Source: Byssothecium circinans
Taxonomy: Eukaryota > Ascomycota > Dothideomycetes > Pleosporales > Massarinaceae
NCBI GenBank assembly: GCA_010015675.1
Contig: ML976986.1
Span: 203,715-267,714, forward strand
Length of the DNA stretch: 64,000 nucleotides
Direction of reading: 5' to 3'
In this document: one piece after another, positions 21,634 to 31,976 of the stretch
Numbering within the stretch: position 1 is the first letter of the stretch
How the letters are laid out: every line of letters begins with the position of its first letter
Notes under the pieces: model-generated
What the model saw: only the letters and a program-made list of their open reading frames with translations
Databases searched by the model: none
Told to the model about the DNA's origin: nothing
Program-made: the position numbers and the translations under genes

Positions 21634-22242
21634 GAAGCTTACGACAAGGTGGACGGATACGTGGGGATGGTAGTTGGAGCGCATGTGGGATACGGGCGTT
21701 GAATACCAGCAAACAAATTCATGAGTGACGAATCCATCCGAAACTCGGCACACCGGGCCCTGACTCGGCGTGAACTTCATCTCGTGGTCACTGCAAGACT
21801 GCTCTCCGACCCCGCGCAAGAAGCACATACGTAACGGGCCAACGGAGTCTCTATGGCTTTCAATCTGGCTTATTTCATGGGAGGCATTGGGTCTACAAAG
21901 ACATGTGCACCTTGTGTAGATACGGAGCATTTGGGTCTTGCTTCCTTTGATAGGGAAAGAATTTGGAGGATTTTGACTCTCTATTCCCAATAGATTTTGG
22001 CATTTCTAGTTAACATTGCATTCTTTTCTGATACGAGGTCTCTTCTCTTACCACTGATACCACTGTGCACATTAAACCCTGGTGGTGCGATGGTCGCTGT
22101 TGCACACTTGACGTCGTAACATCAATTCGGCGCGGCCCTCGGCAGTTGTCGCTGCGAATCCACCCTTGTCCCCTGCCGCAACTCACTGGAGCTTCACGGC
22201 CAACCCCACGACGTCAGCCTGTCCACAACCTCAACCTCGAAA
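21634..22242. other. Intergenic, Rac1 3' UTR and UBX promoter
   Basis: No coding signal; it separates two tandem plus-strand genes. Confidence 0.5.
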
Positions 22243-23917
22243 ATGTTCCACGAAGGCAATCTACAGAGTGGAATCTCCCTTGCGATCCAAGAGCAGAAGC
22301 TTGTAGGCATTCTCGTTCGAGGTATGTGGCTACAGCATAGCTTCCGACCCCAGCTTACCTGGTTCAGATAACGGAGCAGAGAGCGCAACGTGGGAGAACG
22401 ACTGGCTGAAGAGTGGCTGGGTATATACCAATTATCAAGCAGCGTATGAATCGCGCTAATCTGGACAGGTATCGAATCTGCTTGACAAAGCTGCTGTTCT
22501 TTTGCGCCTCGAAGCCGACTCAACAGAGGCTGGTTACCTCTCTGCCTTCTGCACCATTGAGAGCTCACCTACCTTTGTCGTAATCCAGTACGGATACCCG
22601 AGACATGATTGTGAAAAGCTTTCTCTAATGATCCATAGTAACGGTCAACTCAAGGAGCAGCTCTCGAGCGGTGTCACTCAAGATGAATTCATAAACCGTG
22701 TTCGCAAAGTCCTGGGCGCAACCCCCATACCAAGCACCGGTTCAGCGAGCGCGCCTCCCCGTCAGACCTCCTCACCAACCCCTGCACAAGCTTCTACACC
22801 TGCTGCGCCTGTGCCAGAACCGATCGCTCCAGCGGTGGCACCTTCTCCAGCACCGACTCCTCCACCACCTACAGCAAAAGACAAGGGCAAGCAAAAGGCT
22901 ACCGCGCCGGATTCTAAACCGCCTACATCCACAACAAAAGTTCAGCAGGCGGCGCGTGATGCGTTACGGAAGAAGCAGCAGGAAGAGAAGGACGAGCTGG
23001 CACGGATAAAAGCAAGGATTGAGCAGGACAAGGCGGAACGTAGAGCACAAGCAGAGGCTCGGAAAGCAGAGAGGGAACGGGAAAATCAAGCTTTGGAGAA
23101 GACGTCGGAGCCATCACAATTCACGGTAACGAGCACGAGAGGATCGCAGGCGAATGAGGTACATCTGAATGTTCGACTGTTCGATGGCGGCACAGTGCGC
23201 AAGACGTTCCTACGGACAGCAAAGCTTGAAAACGATGTACGGCCATGGGTTGATCAAGAAGCTGCTGCGAGGGCGGAGAATCCGAACGACAAGCAACCGC
23301 CATATTACTTCAAGCAGATCCTCGCGCCTTTACCTAGCAAGGAACTGTCGGCAGGCGAAGAAGCAGAGACGCTCGGCGACATCGATCTGGCCCCTTCAGC
23401 AACCCTCGTGCTAGTACCGGTCAAAGGATACACTGAGGCTTATGCTGGCGGACCGACTGGCATAGTCTATGGCGCAGCAGGCAATGTCATGAGTCTCGTT
23501 GGCGGCGCATTCAATGTCGCTGGGTCTGTACTAGGATACGTCGGTAATACAGTCTCCTCCGTGTTGGGAGGTGGTGCGTCATCGGTTACTCAGCCAGATG
23601 CTCAAAGCCAGTCCTCAGGCGGACGATCACTCGGGGAGTCGCAACAGCAAGGACAGACAAGTAGTGCCGCGAACAACATCCGGGTACGGACGCTGGCGGA
23701 TCAGCAGTCGAGGGATCAGAACAATCAAAACTTCTACAATGGAAACCAGGTATGTGACATGCAGCTGATTGTAGGGCTACGTGTTAGAGGACCGGCTGCG
23801 CATTCAGGGGTCTGTCAGACTAAAAGCGTTCTCAAACTTTTGCTCCGGCTGTAGAGTGTGCGTGACTGACTTGTCCAGTTGAACTTCGAACCAAGGGACG
23901 AGGACACGAATAGATGA
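22243..23917 (+). CDS. UBX domain protein (UBXN4-like p97 cofactor)
   Basis: Four exons: 22243-22321, 22368-22420, 22469-23749 and 23879-23917 (last intron 129 nt); 483 aa. An N-terminal thioredoxin-like part (FHEGNLQSGISLAIQEQKLV, WENDWLKSGWVSNLLDKAAV, YLSAFCTIESSPTFVVIQYG) resembles UBXN4/Ubx7-type proteins. A Pro/Ala linker, a charged helical segment (QQEEKDELARIKARIEQDKA) and a UBX fold follow (VHLNVRLFDGGTVRKTFLRT to SATLVLVPVKGY). Such proteins recruit Cdc48/p97 to ubiquitinated clients, often at the ER. Near residues 390-430 is a Gly/Val hydrophobic stretch (GNVMSLVGGAFNVAGSVLGY) that may be the membrane hairpin. The last exon encodes LNFEPRDEDTNR and is supported by its fit to the preceding FYNGNQ. 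The large open frame begins at a TTG; the ATG at 22243 is the true start. Confidence 0.88.
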
Positions 23918-24771
23918 GCACAATGAGTGAACGAAAGGGTCTGCTCGGACGAGGTTATGCATTGGAGTTATGGGGAGGGTGTACGATGGGTACTCATACC
24001 CCCGTTTTCATGTATCTGCAAATGAGCTTAGATCAGTGCAGCATCATCAACTGGTGAGGTGAGCACGAATCTGAAACAATTTCGAAAGAGAACTGTCACT
24101 CAATGGAGTGGTTATATAATGTGAAGCATGTCAAATATGTACACGACAGTATAGTTTCACTAATTAAGGTTATTGATCTTCCCCTTGGCAATTTCATGAT
24201 CCATCACATTCTAGACGGCTTCCGGTATCTTGGACGTATCCGATCTCTTTGACACCAAGGGCTAAAGGGGCAGCATTGACCACGACGTTTATCAGCATCG
24301 CACGAGACGAGGACGGTGTACCAAGACGCGAATGGTGTGCCTGTGAAGGGAGCGGAAGGGCGAGTTGTGTTTTGGGTGCAGGGTGCCTTCAAAGTTCCGT
24401 TGATTCCCGGCAGGGATCTCGGGGTTAGGCGGTGATTCCGAATCGCCGCTCGCAGCGTGTCGGCCAGTGAATAATGCTTGCGCGGGCCATAAGAGCAACG
24501 GCAGAGAGAAGTAGGAGCGACAAGTGTAATAATCATGTCGCATTGCAGATGAGAGCCCTTGGTGTCACTTAATCGATGCACGGACCGTGGGCACTTAGCA
24601 TGCGTCTAACACCTCTCCCCGCCCCCACTCCACCTTCCCCAGCTTCTTCGACCAGAGCCCACCACAATTCCTGAACGATCAGTACATGTTTTGGTACTAT
24701 GTACTTCCGCTAGGTGTGAAACGAGTGCTAATACCTTTTTAGAAACAGCACATCGACCTTAGCCCGGCCTC
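23918..24771. other. Intergenic, no supported gene
   Basis: 854 bp with short frames only; the left boundary of the accessory block. Confidence 0.45.
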
Positions 24772-25617
24772 ATGCGTGGTACCGACCCTCCTACGCAGGC
24801 GAACGGGACCTCTCAAAACACGGATCGACAACCGCCTCTTCCTGAAGTGAAGTCTGCACGAGAGCTGGATTCCCTCGTCGAAGTCTTTACCATAGAGGAC
24901 GATGGTTCACACAAATTCTCACGCACTACGTTTGCCATCAAGAACCTTGACGACTACGTCTGGTACGGTGAGGCTCCCATCAGAAAGATGGCCCTGAGCT
25001 CGAAGGACATTATGGAAAGTCTGAAGTTTGTTCCTGACGCAAATCTGTACCCCACACCTTCAACCACTATTACCGTCATATCGATGCCAGTGGATGTGGA
25101 TGGCGGCGTCTTCATCAAGGGTCCTAAGATTGGCAGCTACGACCTATTCGAGGGCACAAACTTCTTACCCAACCTGCTCCTACAGGAAGCTGAGATAATG
25201 GAGCTCCTTCGACAAAATCCACATCCCAACATTATTCGATATCATGGTAGTATCATTAAAAGGGGCCGAATTGTGGGCCTTGTTCTAGATCAACACCCTC
25301 GCACGCTTCGAAACCGAGTAAAACACGGATCGGAATATTTCAACGCAAAGCACTGCTTAGATGGCATTAAGTTAGGAGTAAGCCATCTCCATACACTAGG
25401 CCTGGCACACAACGATCTTACTCCTGATAATATCATGGTCCGCGAAGATGATACACCTGTTATCATTGATTTCGGCTCTTGTCAACCTTTCGGAGACAAC
25501 CTTATCACAGCAGGTACGCCAGGGTGGTTTGACGAAGACTTTACGACATCGGCACGCCAACACGATGAGATCGCATTTGGGAAACTAGAAGCTTGGCTGG
25601 AAGAAAGATTGAGCTGA
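24772..25617 (+). CDS. Truncated, divergent protein kinase-like protein
   Basis: Intronless, 281 aa. The kinase core is recognisable: a VFIK lysine near residue 114, an alpha-C helix with LLQEAEIMELLRQNPHPNII, a hinge near GLVLDQHPRTL, the catalytic loop HNDLTPDNIM (near 219-228, Asn where Ser/Thr kinases usually have Arg) and DFGS near 239. After DFG the protein ends within about 45 residues (AGTPGWFDEDFTTSARQHDE), so the APE motif and most of the C-lobe are missing. This compact form belongs to an expanded family of kinase-like proteins in filamentous fungi. Activity is doubtful. It stands alone on the plus strand at the edge of a repeat-bearing block. Confidence 0.75.
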   Translation: MRGTDPPTQANGTSQNTDRQPPLPEVKSARELDSLVEVFTIEDDGSHKFSRTTFAIKNLDDYVWYGEAPIRKMALSSKDIMESLKFVPDANLYPTPSTTITVISMPVDVDGGVFIKGPKIGSYDLFEGTNFLPNLLLQEAEIMELLRQNPHPNIIRYHGSIIKRGRIVGLVLDQHPRTLRNRVKHGSEYFNAKHCLDGIKLGVSHLHTLGLAHNDLTPDNIMVREDDTPVIIDFGSCQPFGDNLITAGTPGWFDEDFTTSARQHDEIAFGKLEAWLEERLS

Positions 25618-26160
25618 TTGGCATAATATTCAACGTTCGACTAAGTACATCATGAAGGTTGCCAGAACTCCCCCAGGCCCATATCGCGCGTCGGCAGCTA
25701 AGATGATCTGGTTGTAGGTGGCTGATATTGTCGCGATTGGGGACATTGTGGGCTTTGACAGTCGACGAATCTAACTTCCGTCCGTGTTGTTCGTCGGTTT
25801 TGTGCGTCGAGTGTAACGACTTGCGTAGTGATCATGCCGCACCTATGCTAAGCTTAGATACAAGCGACAGCTTTTGTATTCTTCAGCCTACATATTCCTG
25901 TGGTGAAGAACGTTATAGCAATAGCAGTCCTTAAAATTGGAGGTATTCTTGTGCGATGCGTGGACGGGAAGGTGAATGGAAAGCCGACGTCTGCAGCGGG
26001 GGTTTGGCTAAGTAGAAGAGTGGCTGTCCATGGCATAGCCTGCAACCACGCCCCTTTTAAGAAAGAGGGGTTTCATCGGACAGAACCAGTGAAGGGCCGA
26101 TTAAGAGCATGCATATACATAACCGCTCTGCTACTAGTGGCTGCACAGCCCTTCCATGGC
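25618..26160. other. Intergenic, no supported gene
   Basis: Spacer between the kinase-like gene and the oxygenase relic. It has no coding signal. Confidence 0.45.
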
Positions 26161-26418
26161 TTATAAGTAAGTAATGCGGTGGCCGCTCGTCACTGTGCAG
26201 ACCTCGTGCTCGCAGTCGCTGTAGAAGACAGCCCACTTGAGAGTAGCTGGTGCATGCTCCAGCTTGCTCCAATCATATTCCACCTCCTGCCCATTATGTT
26301 TTACGATTAGTTGGCCACAGGCGTGGGAACACGGCATGCAGACGACTAGGGAGCCGAAGTGGCTTACGCCGCTGGGCGTGTTGATGTGGGACCCTGGTAG
26401 ATCTATGGAGACGATTTA
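26161..26418 (-). pseudogene. Relic of a fungal 2OG-Fe(II) oxygenase
   Basis: A minus-strand frame of about 85 codons reads SHINTPSGVSHFGSLVVCMP, then GGQLIVKH-like sequence (CGQLIVKHNGQEVEYDW) and WAVFYSDCEHEVCTVTSGHR with ITYL before a stop at 26161. This matches the centre of the fungal prolyl-4-hydroxylase-like 2OG-Fe(II) dioxygenase family: the H-x-D ligand motif followed by FGSLVVCLP, GG.L.V.H.G, FYSDCEHEV and TSGHR.TLTYNLY. There is no start codon, a stop lies just upstream, and the TYNLY continuation is lost. The first iron ligand motif reads H-I-N in place of H-x-D, a G-to-A type change. I read this as a decayed internal fragment, not a gene. Confidence 0.65.
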
Positions 26419-26981
26419 TTAGCACTGGATAGCTAGACATTCCCTATCTGGGTGCGGATACTCTAATAAAGACTTATGTTGAGGCTGTTCAGCTCCGCTA
26501 CAACCCTGCCGCTCCCTACGCCCATGTGCCAACCCATAGTGCCGACCCGCAAAAAAGGGAAATCGTGAAATGCCACAAAGAAGACAAGAGCAAAGCCAGG
26601 TATCAACCCCCAAGATACTCTTCTCACATTGAACGAGACCAAAATAAATCTAAATCCAAACCCAATCCTATTTATTGCTTACCTTGATACGTCTATCAGC
26701 TTGCGCTTGATCTTTCCCGGCGGCACCGTATCCCCATTCGCGCCCCCCCCCCTACACTGCTTGAAGGCGTCATAGGCATTTCCAATCGCAACTCTGATCT
26801 AGACACTGTCGTCGAACTCTGGGACTTTGTCCTTTTTTACCTTCTTCTCCGGGCGGTTTGGTCACAACGCAGGAAGGGCTTCCTTGATCGATCTCCGTAT
26901 GGATCCGCGTTTCTAAGCTGTCTCACGAACGGCAATCTAATTTTAAAAAACAAATAATACAAATATAGCTATTATATACAT
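26419..26981. other. Intergenic with a C10 homopolymer
   Basis: Downstream side of the T5orf172 gene. It contains a run of ten C near 26743-26752 and A/T-rich DNA next to the stop codon. No gene is seen. Confidence 0.45.
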
Positions 26982-29398
26982 CTAACTAGCCAAAGCGCGA
27001 TAGTAGATACTACGACCCAGCCAGGACTCCAACGCTTGATGAGTCCACCAGTGCTCCAACGGCTCTTCCCTTCCAGCTTTCGAATGCTTTATCTCACTTA
27101 CCTTCTTACCCCAGAACTCATTCAGGAGGCCGACATCGGTATACGGATCCTGGGCGAGAAACCTCATCCACCGCCTAATGACCTGAATAGCAACATCCTC
27201 GGACACGTTAAACCACTCCTTGTGAACAACCTCGCATCTACTGAGCCCATTGGCGCTTTCCCCACAATTCATGGGTCTCCGGAAGTTGTGCAGCTCTGCA
27301 TGGCATACTCTTTCGATCCGACGTAGATACTCCATTGGCATGGCGTCTCCGAAATCTCCACCGCAGTTCACCAAGTCTTCGAATCCACATTGAGCTTTCA
27401 GGCTTTTGATGCGCTTGTTGATATCGCGAGAAATGCCGATTTTGACCCACTGCTCGCCTCGGTCTTTTGCGGACGGGAAAGCCTCGAAGAAACGGGGCGC
27501 TTTCAATACGTATATGTAGCCTTTATTTCCCTCATCAATCGGCTGACGGAGGATTCCACGGATGTTGTTCACGATAGTCGAGGACGGCTCTATGTCGTAT
27601 TCTCTCTGCTCCTTTTGGGGGGTCCTTCGCGGTGGCGTTGCTTTCGGGGAAGGACTGGCGTAGTTCGGCTTCAATACTGTGGGCTGTACTAGACGCGATG
27701 GAGTCGCCATAGGTGGCTCCTGCTCAGGAGAGGAACCTGGACTGATAGTGTCGGGTTCAATGGGAGGTTGAGGGAACTGGTGAGGATCTCGTAGGAGTGG
27801 TTTAGTGTCTAAATCCGTTAGTCATTCCCCAGGTCTATCCAGTGAAAATATACTTTGGAATCCTACCTGATGGCGTGCGTCGTGGTGCAAAAAGTGATCC
27901 ACTTTGAGGCGTCTTCGAAGGTGTCGATTGCGGTGATGGAATCCGTAGAGTCTCCCGGGATCCAGGTATCTCGCCTGTCTGATTTGTGGGTGGAAGCTTG
28001 TTGACCTTTGTACTGAAAAGGGAGTTCCCAGCCTCACCGCCGCTACCGAAAATGCCGCTACTGAGGGGCTGTCCAGACGTGAGCACTGACGGTGAGGGCC
28101 CAAACAGGCCCTGTTCTTTTTCCGAAGGTCGATCTTCCGTTTTGACGCCTCGGATTTTATTCCGAATAGGTACGCTGCCAAAAGTGTTGACTTCAATCTC
28201 ATCGTACTTCGGTCGGGTAGGGGGAGAACTTCGCGACGCAAAGCAAGCTTCAAAAGCTTCCAGGTCGCGTTCCAGATGGGCGTGGGGCAGAGTCTGTGGG
28301 CTTGGAAGTTCCCTGTTGTTCGGATTACTGGGCGGCTTTGAGGGTGTTGCTGTACTCCCAATAGTCGTGCCATGGTTCTCCCAGGTGCCCACGCTTGTTG
28401 GTGGGAAATAGCGAGCCGTGTCTCCTTTAAATATATTTGCGAGTGTCATTGGTTCTGCGAGTGTCGTTGGTGTTCCCGCCCCGAATATGGATACCTCGGA
28501 GCCTGGCGCGTTTTCAACTTTGTTGCCCATGATATTCACTCTCTCTGAGGAACATGGCGGGGTAGTCTTCGTCATAACAACCTCGTTATCACCATCATCT
28601 GTCTCCCATTCCGATGAATGGGTCTCAGAACGGGAGGGCGACGTGGCGGTGCGATGCAAAGCGTCAAATGTGTCTGCATCGGAGGCTTGAAAGAGCTCGC
28701 TGTCATCTTCTGGAGGCTGCAGTGGTTCTTCATGAGAAATTCCAAGACGCTATATGCAATTTTGATCAGCTCATCAAGTCCCTCAGAGTCTTTATGAATG
28801 AAGGTAAAATTAAAGAGAAACTTACTTCAACAATGACAGTAAATACGCTGTGCTGCCGTGGGCGGCAAAGAACGAGCTGGGAATCATTGGGGCTTCCCTC
28901 CCGGAAGGATGGCTGCGAAGTAGCATCCTTGCCTTCTTCCACCAACCTGTTCAATTCCTCTTCAACTTCTTCCGGCGTTACCCCTGTCTCTTCATAATAG
29001 TATTCCCAGACATCCCGAAGCCCCTCTTCGATCGCTACTCGAAAGCAATCCCGAGTCTTCACATCCGAATCCCTCCACATTTTCTTGAAAAAGCCGATGT
29101 ACTTCTTGAACCTCTCCGATGTGTCATGATAGCCACAGAACTTAGACCTGATGATGGAGACAAATCCTTCCTCGGATACCATTTTCTGCCCCAGAGCATC
29201 CCATGTTTTCGTCATCATGCCCGTCCTTTCCAGTATAAAGTGTTCCGCTGACACATGGCAGCGGAGGAAGCGAGGGTTGCGATTCTTGTGAAGGCATCGA
29301 AATCGAACGCCCAATCTTTTGTCCGAGGATTGCAATTCTTTCGTTATGGCCTCCAAACTGGGTACGTGCTCGAACATTTGTGCGCTAGGACTGTCCAT
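26982..29398 (-). CDS. Large T5orf172/GIY-YIG-like domain protein
   Basis: Three exons, 29398-28826, 28749-27867 and 27808-26982 (introns of 76 and 58 nt); 760 aa. The C-terminal ~190 residues carry a T5orf172 (DUF1766) domain, a relative of the GIY-YIG nuclease fold: GYIYVLKAPRFFEAFPSAKD, EQWVKIGISRDINKRIKSLK, then IERVCHAELHNFRRPMNC and HKEWFNVSEDVAIQVIRRWM. GYIYVLK and VKIGIS occupy the GIY and YIG strand positions. The middle is a long disordered Ser/Pro/Thr region; the N-terminal ~190 residues form a helical domain (FERTGMM-like patches, KKYIGFFKKMWRDSDVKTRD) that I do not recognise. Many fungal copies of this family have unknown function. Nuclease activity is not established. Confidence 0.8.
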
Positions 29399-29972
29399 GA
29401 TGATCGATATGTGAATAGCAAATGAACGTCTAGGAGAAACAGAAAATAGAATGAGGTAATTGAGAACCGAGTGTGGTGGAAAGAGTAGTCAATGTAACCA
29501 GACAGTCTCAGAGTTGAAGGCCCAAGGAAGATTATATTGTAGTCCCAGTTGTATCGAAAATCAGGAGGCGGGGACTGGTGATCCATGCCGGCTTCGTGGT
29601 TGAAAAAGGAAGGCAAACATGTCCGACGCAGACCCTAATGCATGGTAGACAAAACGAGCATGTAATTAGCAATGGTAAGGTTTACAATCCCTGCAACCTG
29701 TATCAGCTTCCAGGGTTGCGTTCTGCTTTAATGAATACGAAGGCGCCAATGTGGCACAGCGCAGTAACTCAGTTAGCGAACCAGGCCTCAAGATATTTTG
29801 GGGTCCAAGAATGATAACGCTCGGGGGAACGTAAGGTCTGCTTGTAACGGTATCTGTGCTGTTTTAACCTGGTCGTTTGGAATGAGCAGGCATCGAACGA
29901 ATGAGAGACATACCTTATGACCATGGGCTCTTTGAACCTAAAAAAGACGAAGAGTATGCAGGCCAGACACGG
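29399..29972. other. Intergenic, promoter side of the T5orf172 gene
   Basis: No supported gene. It leads into the first copy of the ~200-bp repeat. Confidence 0.45.
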
Positions 29973-30171
29973 TGGGGCTATGTAGCGAACCTTTTACTTT
30001 TGTGGGATGGTGTGCAGCGGGATGCGGTGCTTCTTACGGGCCTTCTAGCGGGCAGAAAGGGGTGAATCTCAAGTAATAACAAAAGTAATAATGAAGGACC
30101 TGGAGATGTGAAGCCTTGTAACTGTAATCCCAATTGGCTTAAAATATCTTTAAGTTTCGGCGTCTTTTCAG
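29973..30171. repeat. Dispersed repeat, copy A (~200 bp)
   Basis: Near-identical in direct orientation to 33364-33565. Shared core: GTGAATCTCAAGTAATAACA and GAAGGACCTGGAGATGTGAA. Differences are mostly G/A and C/T changes plus small indels (roughly 93% identity by eye). It has no terminal inverted repeats and no TG...CA ends. Confidence 0.8.
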
Positions 30172-31132
30172 ATATTCTTCTGCATTGAAGAAATGATAGT
30201 AGGTTTCAGCTCACTTAAGCTTACCATAACCCTATATTGCTGAATCGCCGCCTTCGATGACAGAGCACCAAGCTTGCTTGCCTGAAGCAAGGAAACAGCC
30301 ACACACGGAATGGTCATGGAAGGCTCCACATTCTTGCGTCGGGCTGATCTACAAGCATCTTTTGTTCGGCATGCTTTCTATTACTTGGTAGCTCTTAAGA
30401 AGCTACTCTCTGCCTGTTCATATGCTCGAGATGCGTGGGGTCGCGGTTTGGGTACGCAAGCGAGTAGGAATGGTGCATGTAGTTAACGATAAGGGCGCCG
30501 TTGCGGGCGGCTTGGAGGGAAGCGTGAACCTGATTTGGCAGCCTTCCACTGAGTGGCGAGGAAGGCGAAGTGAGTGTCGGCGTTGTGGACAACATTGTGC
30601 CTGTGGCTAGAGTTAGCTGAGGAAACGGTGATGGGAAGGGAGGGTGATGTACTAGTCAGCCATGCCATCCTCCCCTTCGCGGGTGAACGGCATAGCAAAT
30701 GCGGGTGTGTGTCGTCGCCTCTGCGCCCGTGATATATCCGATGCAACTATCTGGCTATGGTCGCGCGAGCGAGCCCCACAGCTCCGGGACGGTTACACGT
30801 GGCGGCTTAGGAAGATAGTGGAAAAGGATGTGCTCCTCCATCATCTTCCGCGCTGTGATTTCATTTTCCACTGAGGCTGGAAAAACAGTTCTTCGGCGTA
30901 GATCACTGCTACTTTGGGCAATGTCTGATGTTGGGCTGGCGCATTCTTTGTGACGTGTGAGTGGTTGGACTACCCCGCATTCTTTCTGGCTCTGATATCC
31001 TCTCCTCTCACCTTTGCAACATCAACCTCAACCCAAGTTAAATTTGCACTTAAGCCAGGTGGCTGGATATTTATCGGTTATCCTCTTTTAAACACACGGT
31101 CACATTTTGCTGTACGTACCTAGCCCGCAACC
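30172..31132. other. Intergenic, no supported gene
   Basis: Short frames only. The last ~150 bp are T/C-rich and resemble a promoter for the gene at 31133. Confidence 0.45.
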
Positions 31133-31801
31133 ATGCGATCCAACTCCTTATCGAATGCGTCATCACGTGATGATTCGGAGCAGGCTGCTAAGCGGTATAG
31201 GACAGGTCCAGCTAAATCCAGCTCGCAAAATTTTCGATCTTCTGATCTTTACGTGAATATCACAAACGAATCTTTCCAACGCGAGCTATCAACTCCGCGT
31301 AAGCGACTCCACAACATAATGGAACGCGACCGAGTTGAATCTCCCCCGGAGGTTGACGAACTACCAAAGCGAATTGTTCTTCGCTTCCATGTCAAACACG
31401 AGCTTGAGGAAGCAGCTATCAATGAAAGGTTTTTCAAATTATACGCCCCTGAAATTGTTGACGATTACTACTCCCATTTGATGGCCCCCAACGAATCCTG
31501 CATGACGCATATCGTCCTCGACCTTGGCTGTAAAACGAACCCAGTCGTTGACATCCGTGCGATAGCATACGAAGTTTACAAGGTTAAAAGGAAAGACGAG
31601 TTGTATGCAGTCCCATCTCTTGCAGAAGTATTAACTAAGAAAATAATTAGTGACTTCGAAAAGCTTAATAGCGCTGCGTGCAAGCTTGCTCGCTCGCGCT
31701 GTAAGACGCTTAATTGGGGCACTGACCGACGTTACCCTGAGGAATTGGAGGGCGATCGTCCTGCACAAGTCGGGCATTTTCCGTCTAGATCGGTATCTTG
31801 A
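31133..31801 (+). CDS. Hypothetical protein beside a transposon
   Basis: Single ATG frame, 222 aa, not recognised. The N-terminus is Ser-rich and basic; residues of about 40-190 look like a folded domain (LPKRIVLRFHVKHELEEAAI, ERFFKLYAPEIVDDYYSHLM, THIVLDLGCKTNPVVDIRAI, EVLTKKIISDFEKLNSAACK). The last ~20 residues (AQVGHFPSRSVS) lose that character, so the true 3' end may involve an intron or be damaged. A Tc1/mariner copy begins 176 bp downstream, and the gene lies between two copies of the ~200-bp repeat. It could be a lineage-specific accessory gene. Confidence 0.55.
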   Translation: MRSNSLSNASSRDDSEQAAKRYRTGPAKSSSQNFRSSDLYVNITNESFQRELSTPRKRLHNIMERDRVESPPEVDELPKRIVLRFHVKHELEEAAINERFFKLYAPEIVDDYYSHLMAPNESCMTHIVLDLGCKTNPVVDIRAIAYEVYKVKRKDELYAVPSLAEVLTKKIISDFEKLNSAACKLARSRCKTLNWGTDRRYPEELEGDRPAQVGHFPSRSVS

Positions 31802-31976
31802 ACATCAAGGGACAACGGCAAGTCCCTTCGGTTTCCGCTTGGGGGTGTACAGGGCTCTTGGTTCGGGCGGCCTCGTGCCGCTTGGCATCGGAGATAGGCA
31901 CCCCTTATGTTGTGGGGAGGATTGAAGCGACAGTCGCGATATGTCTTAGCCTCGATAGCACACATTTGGGAATATA

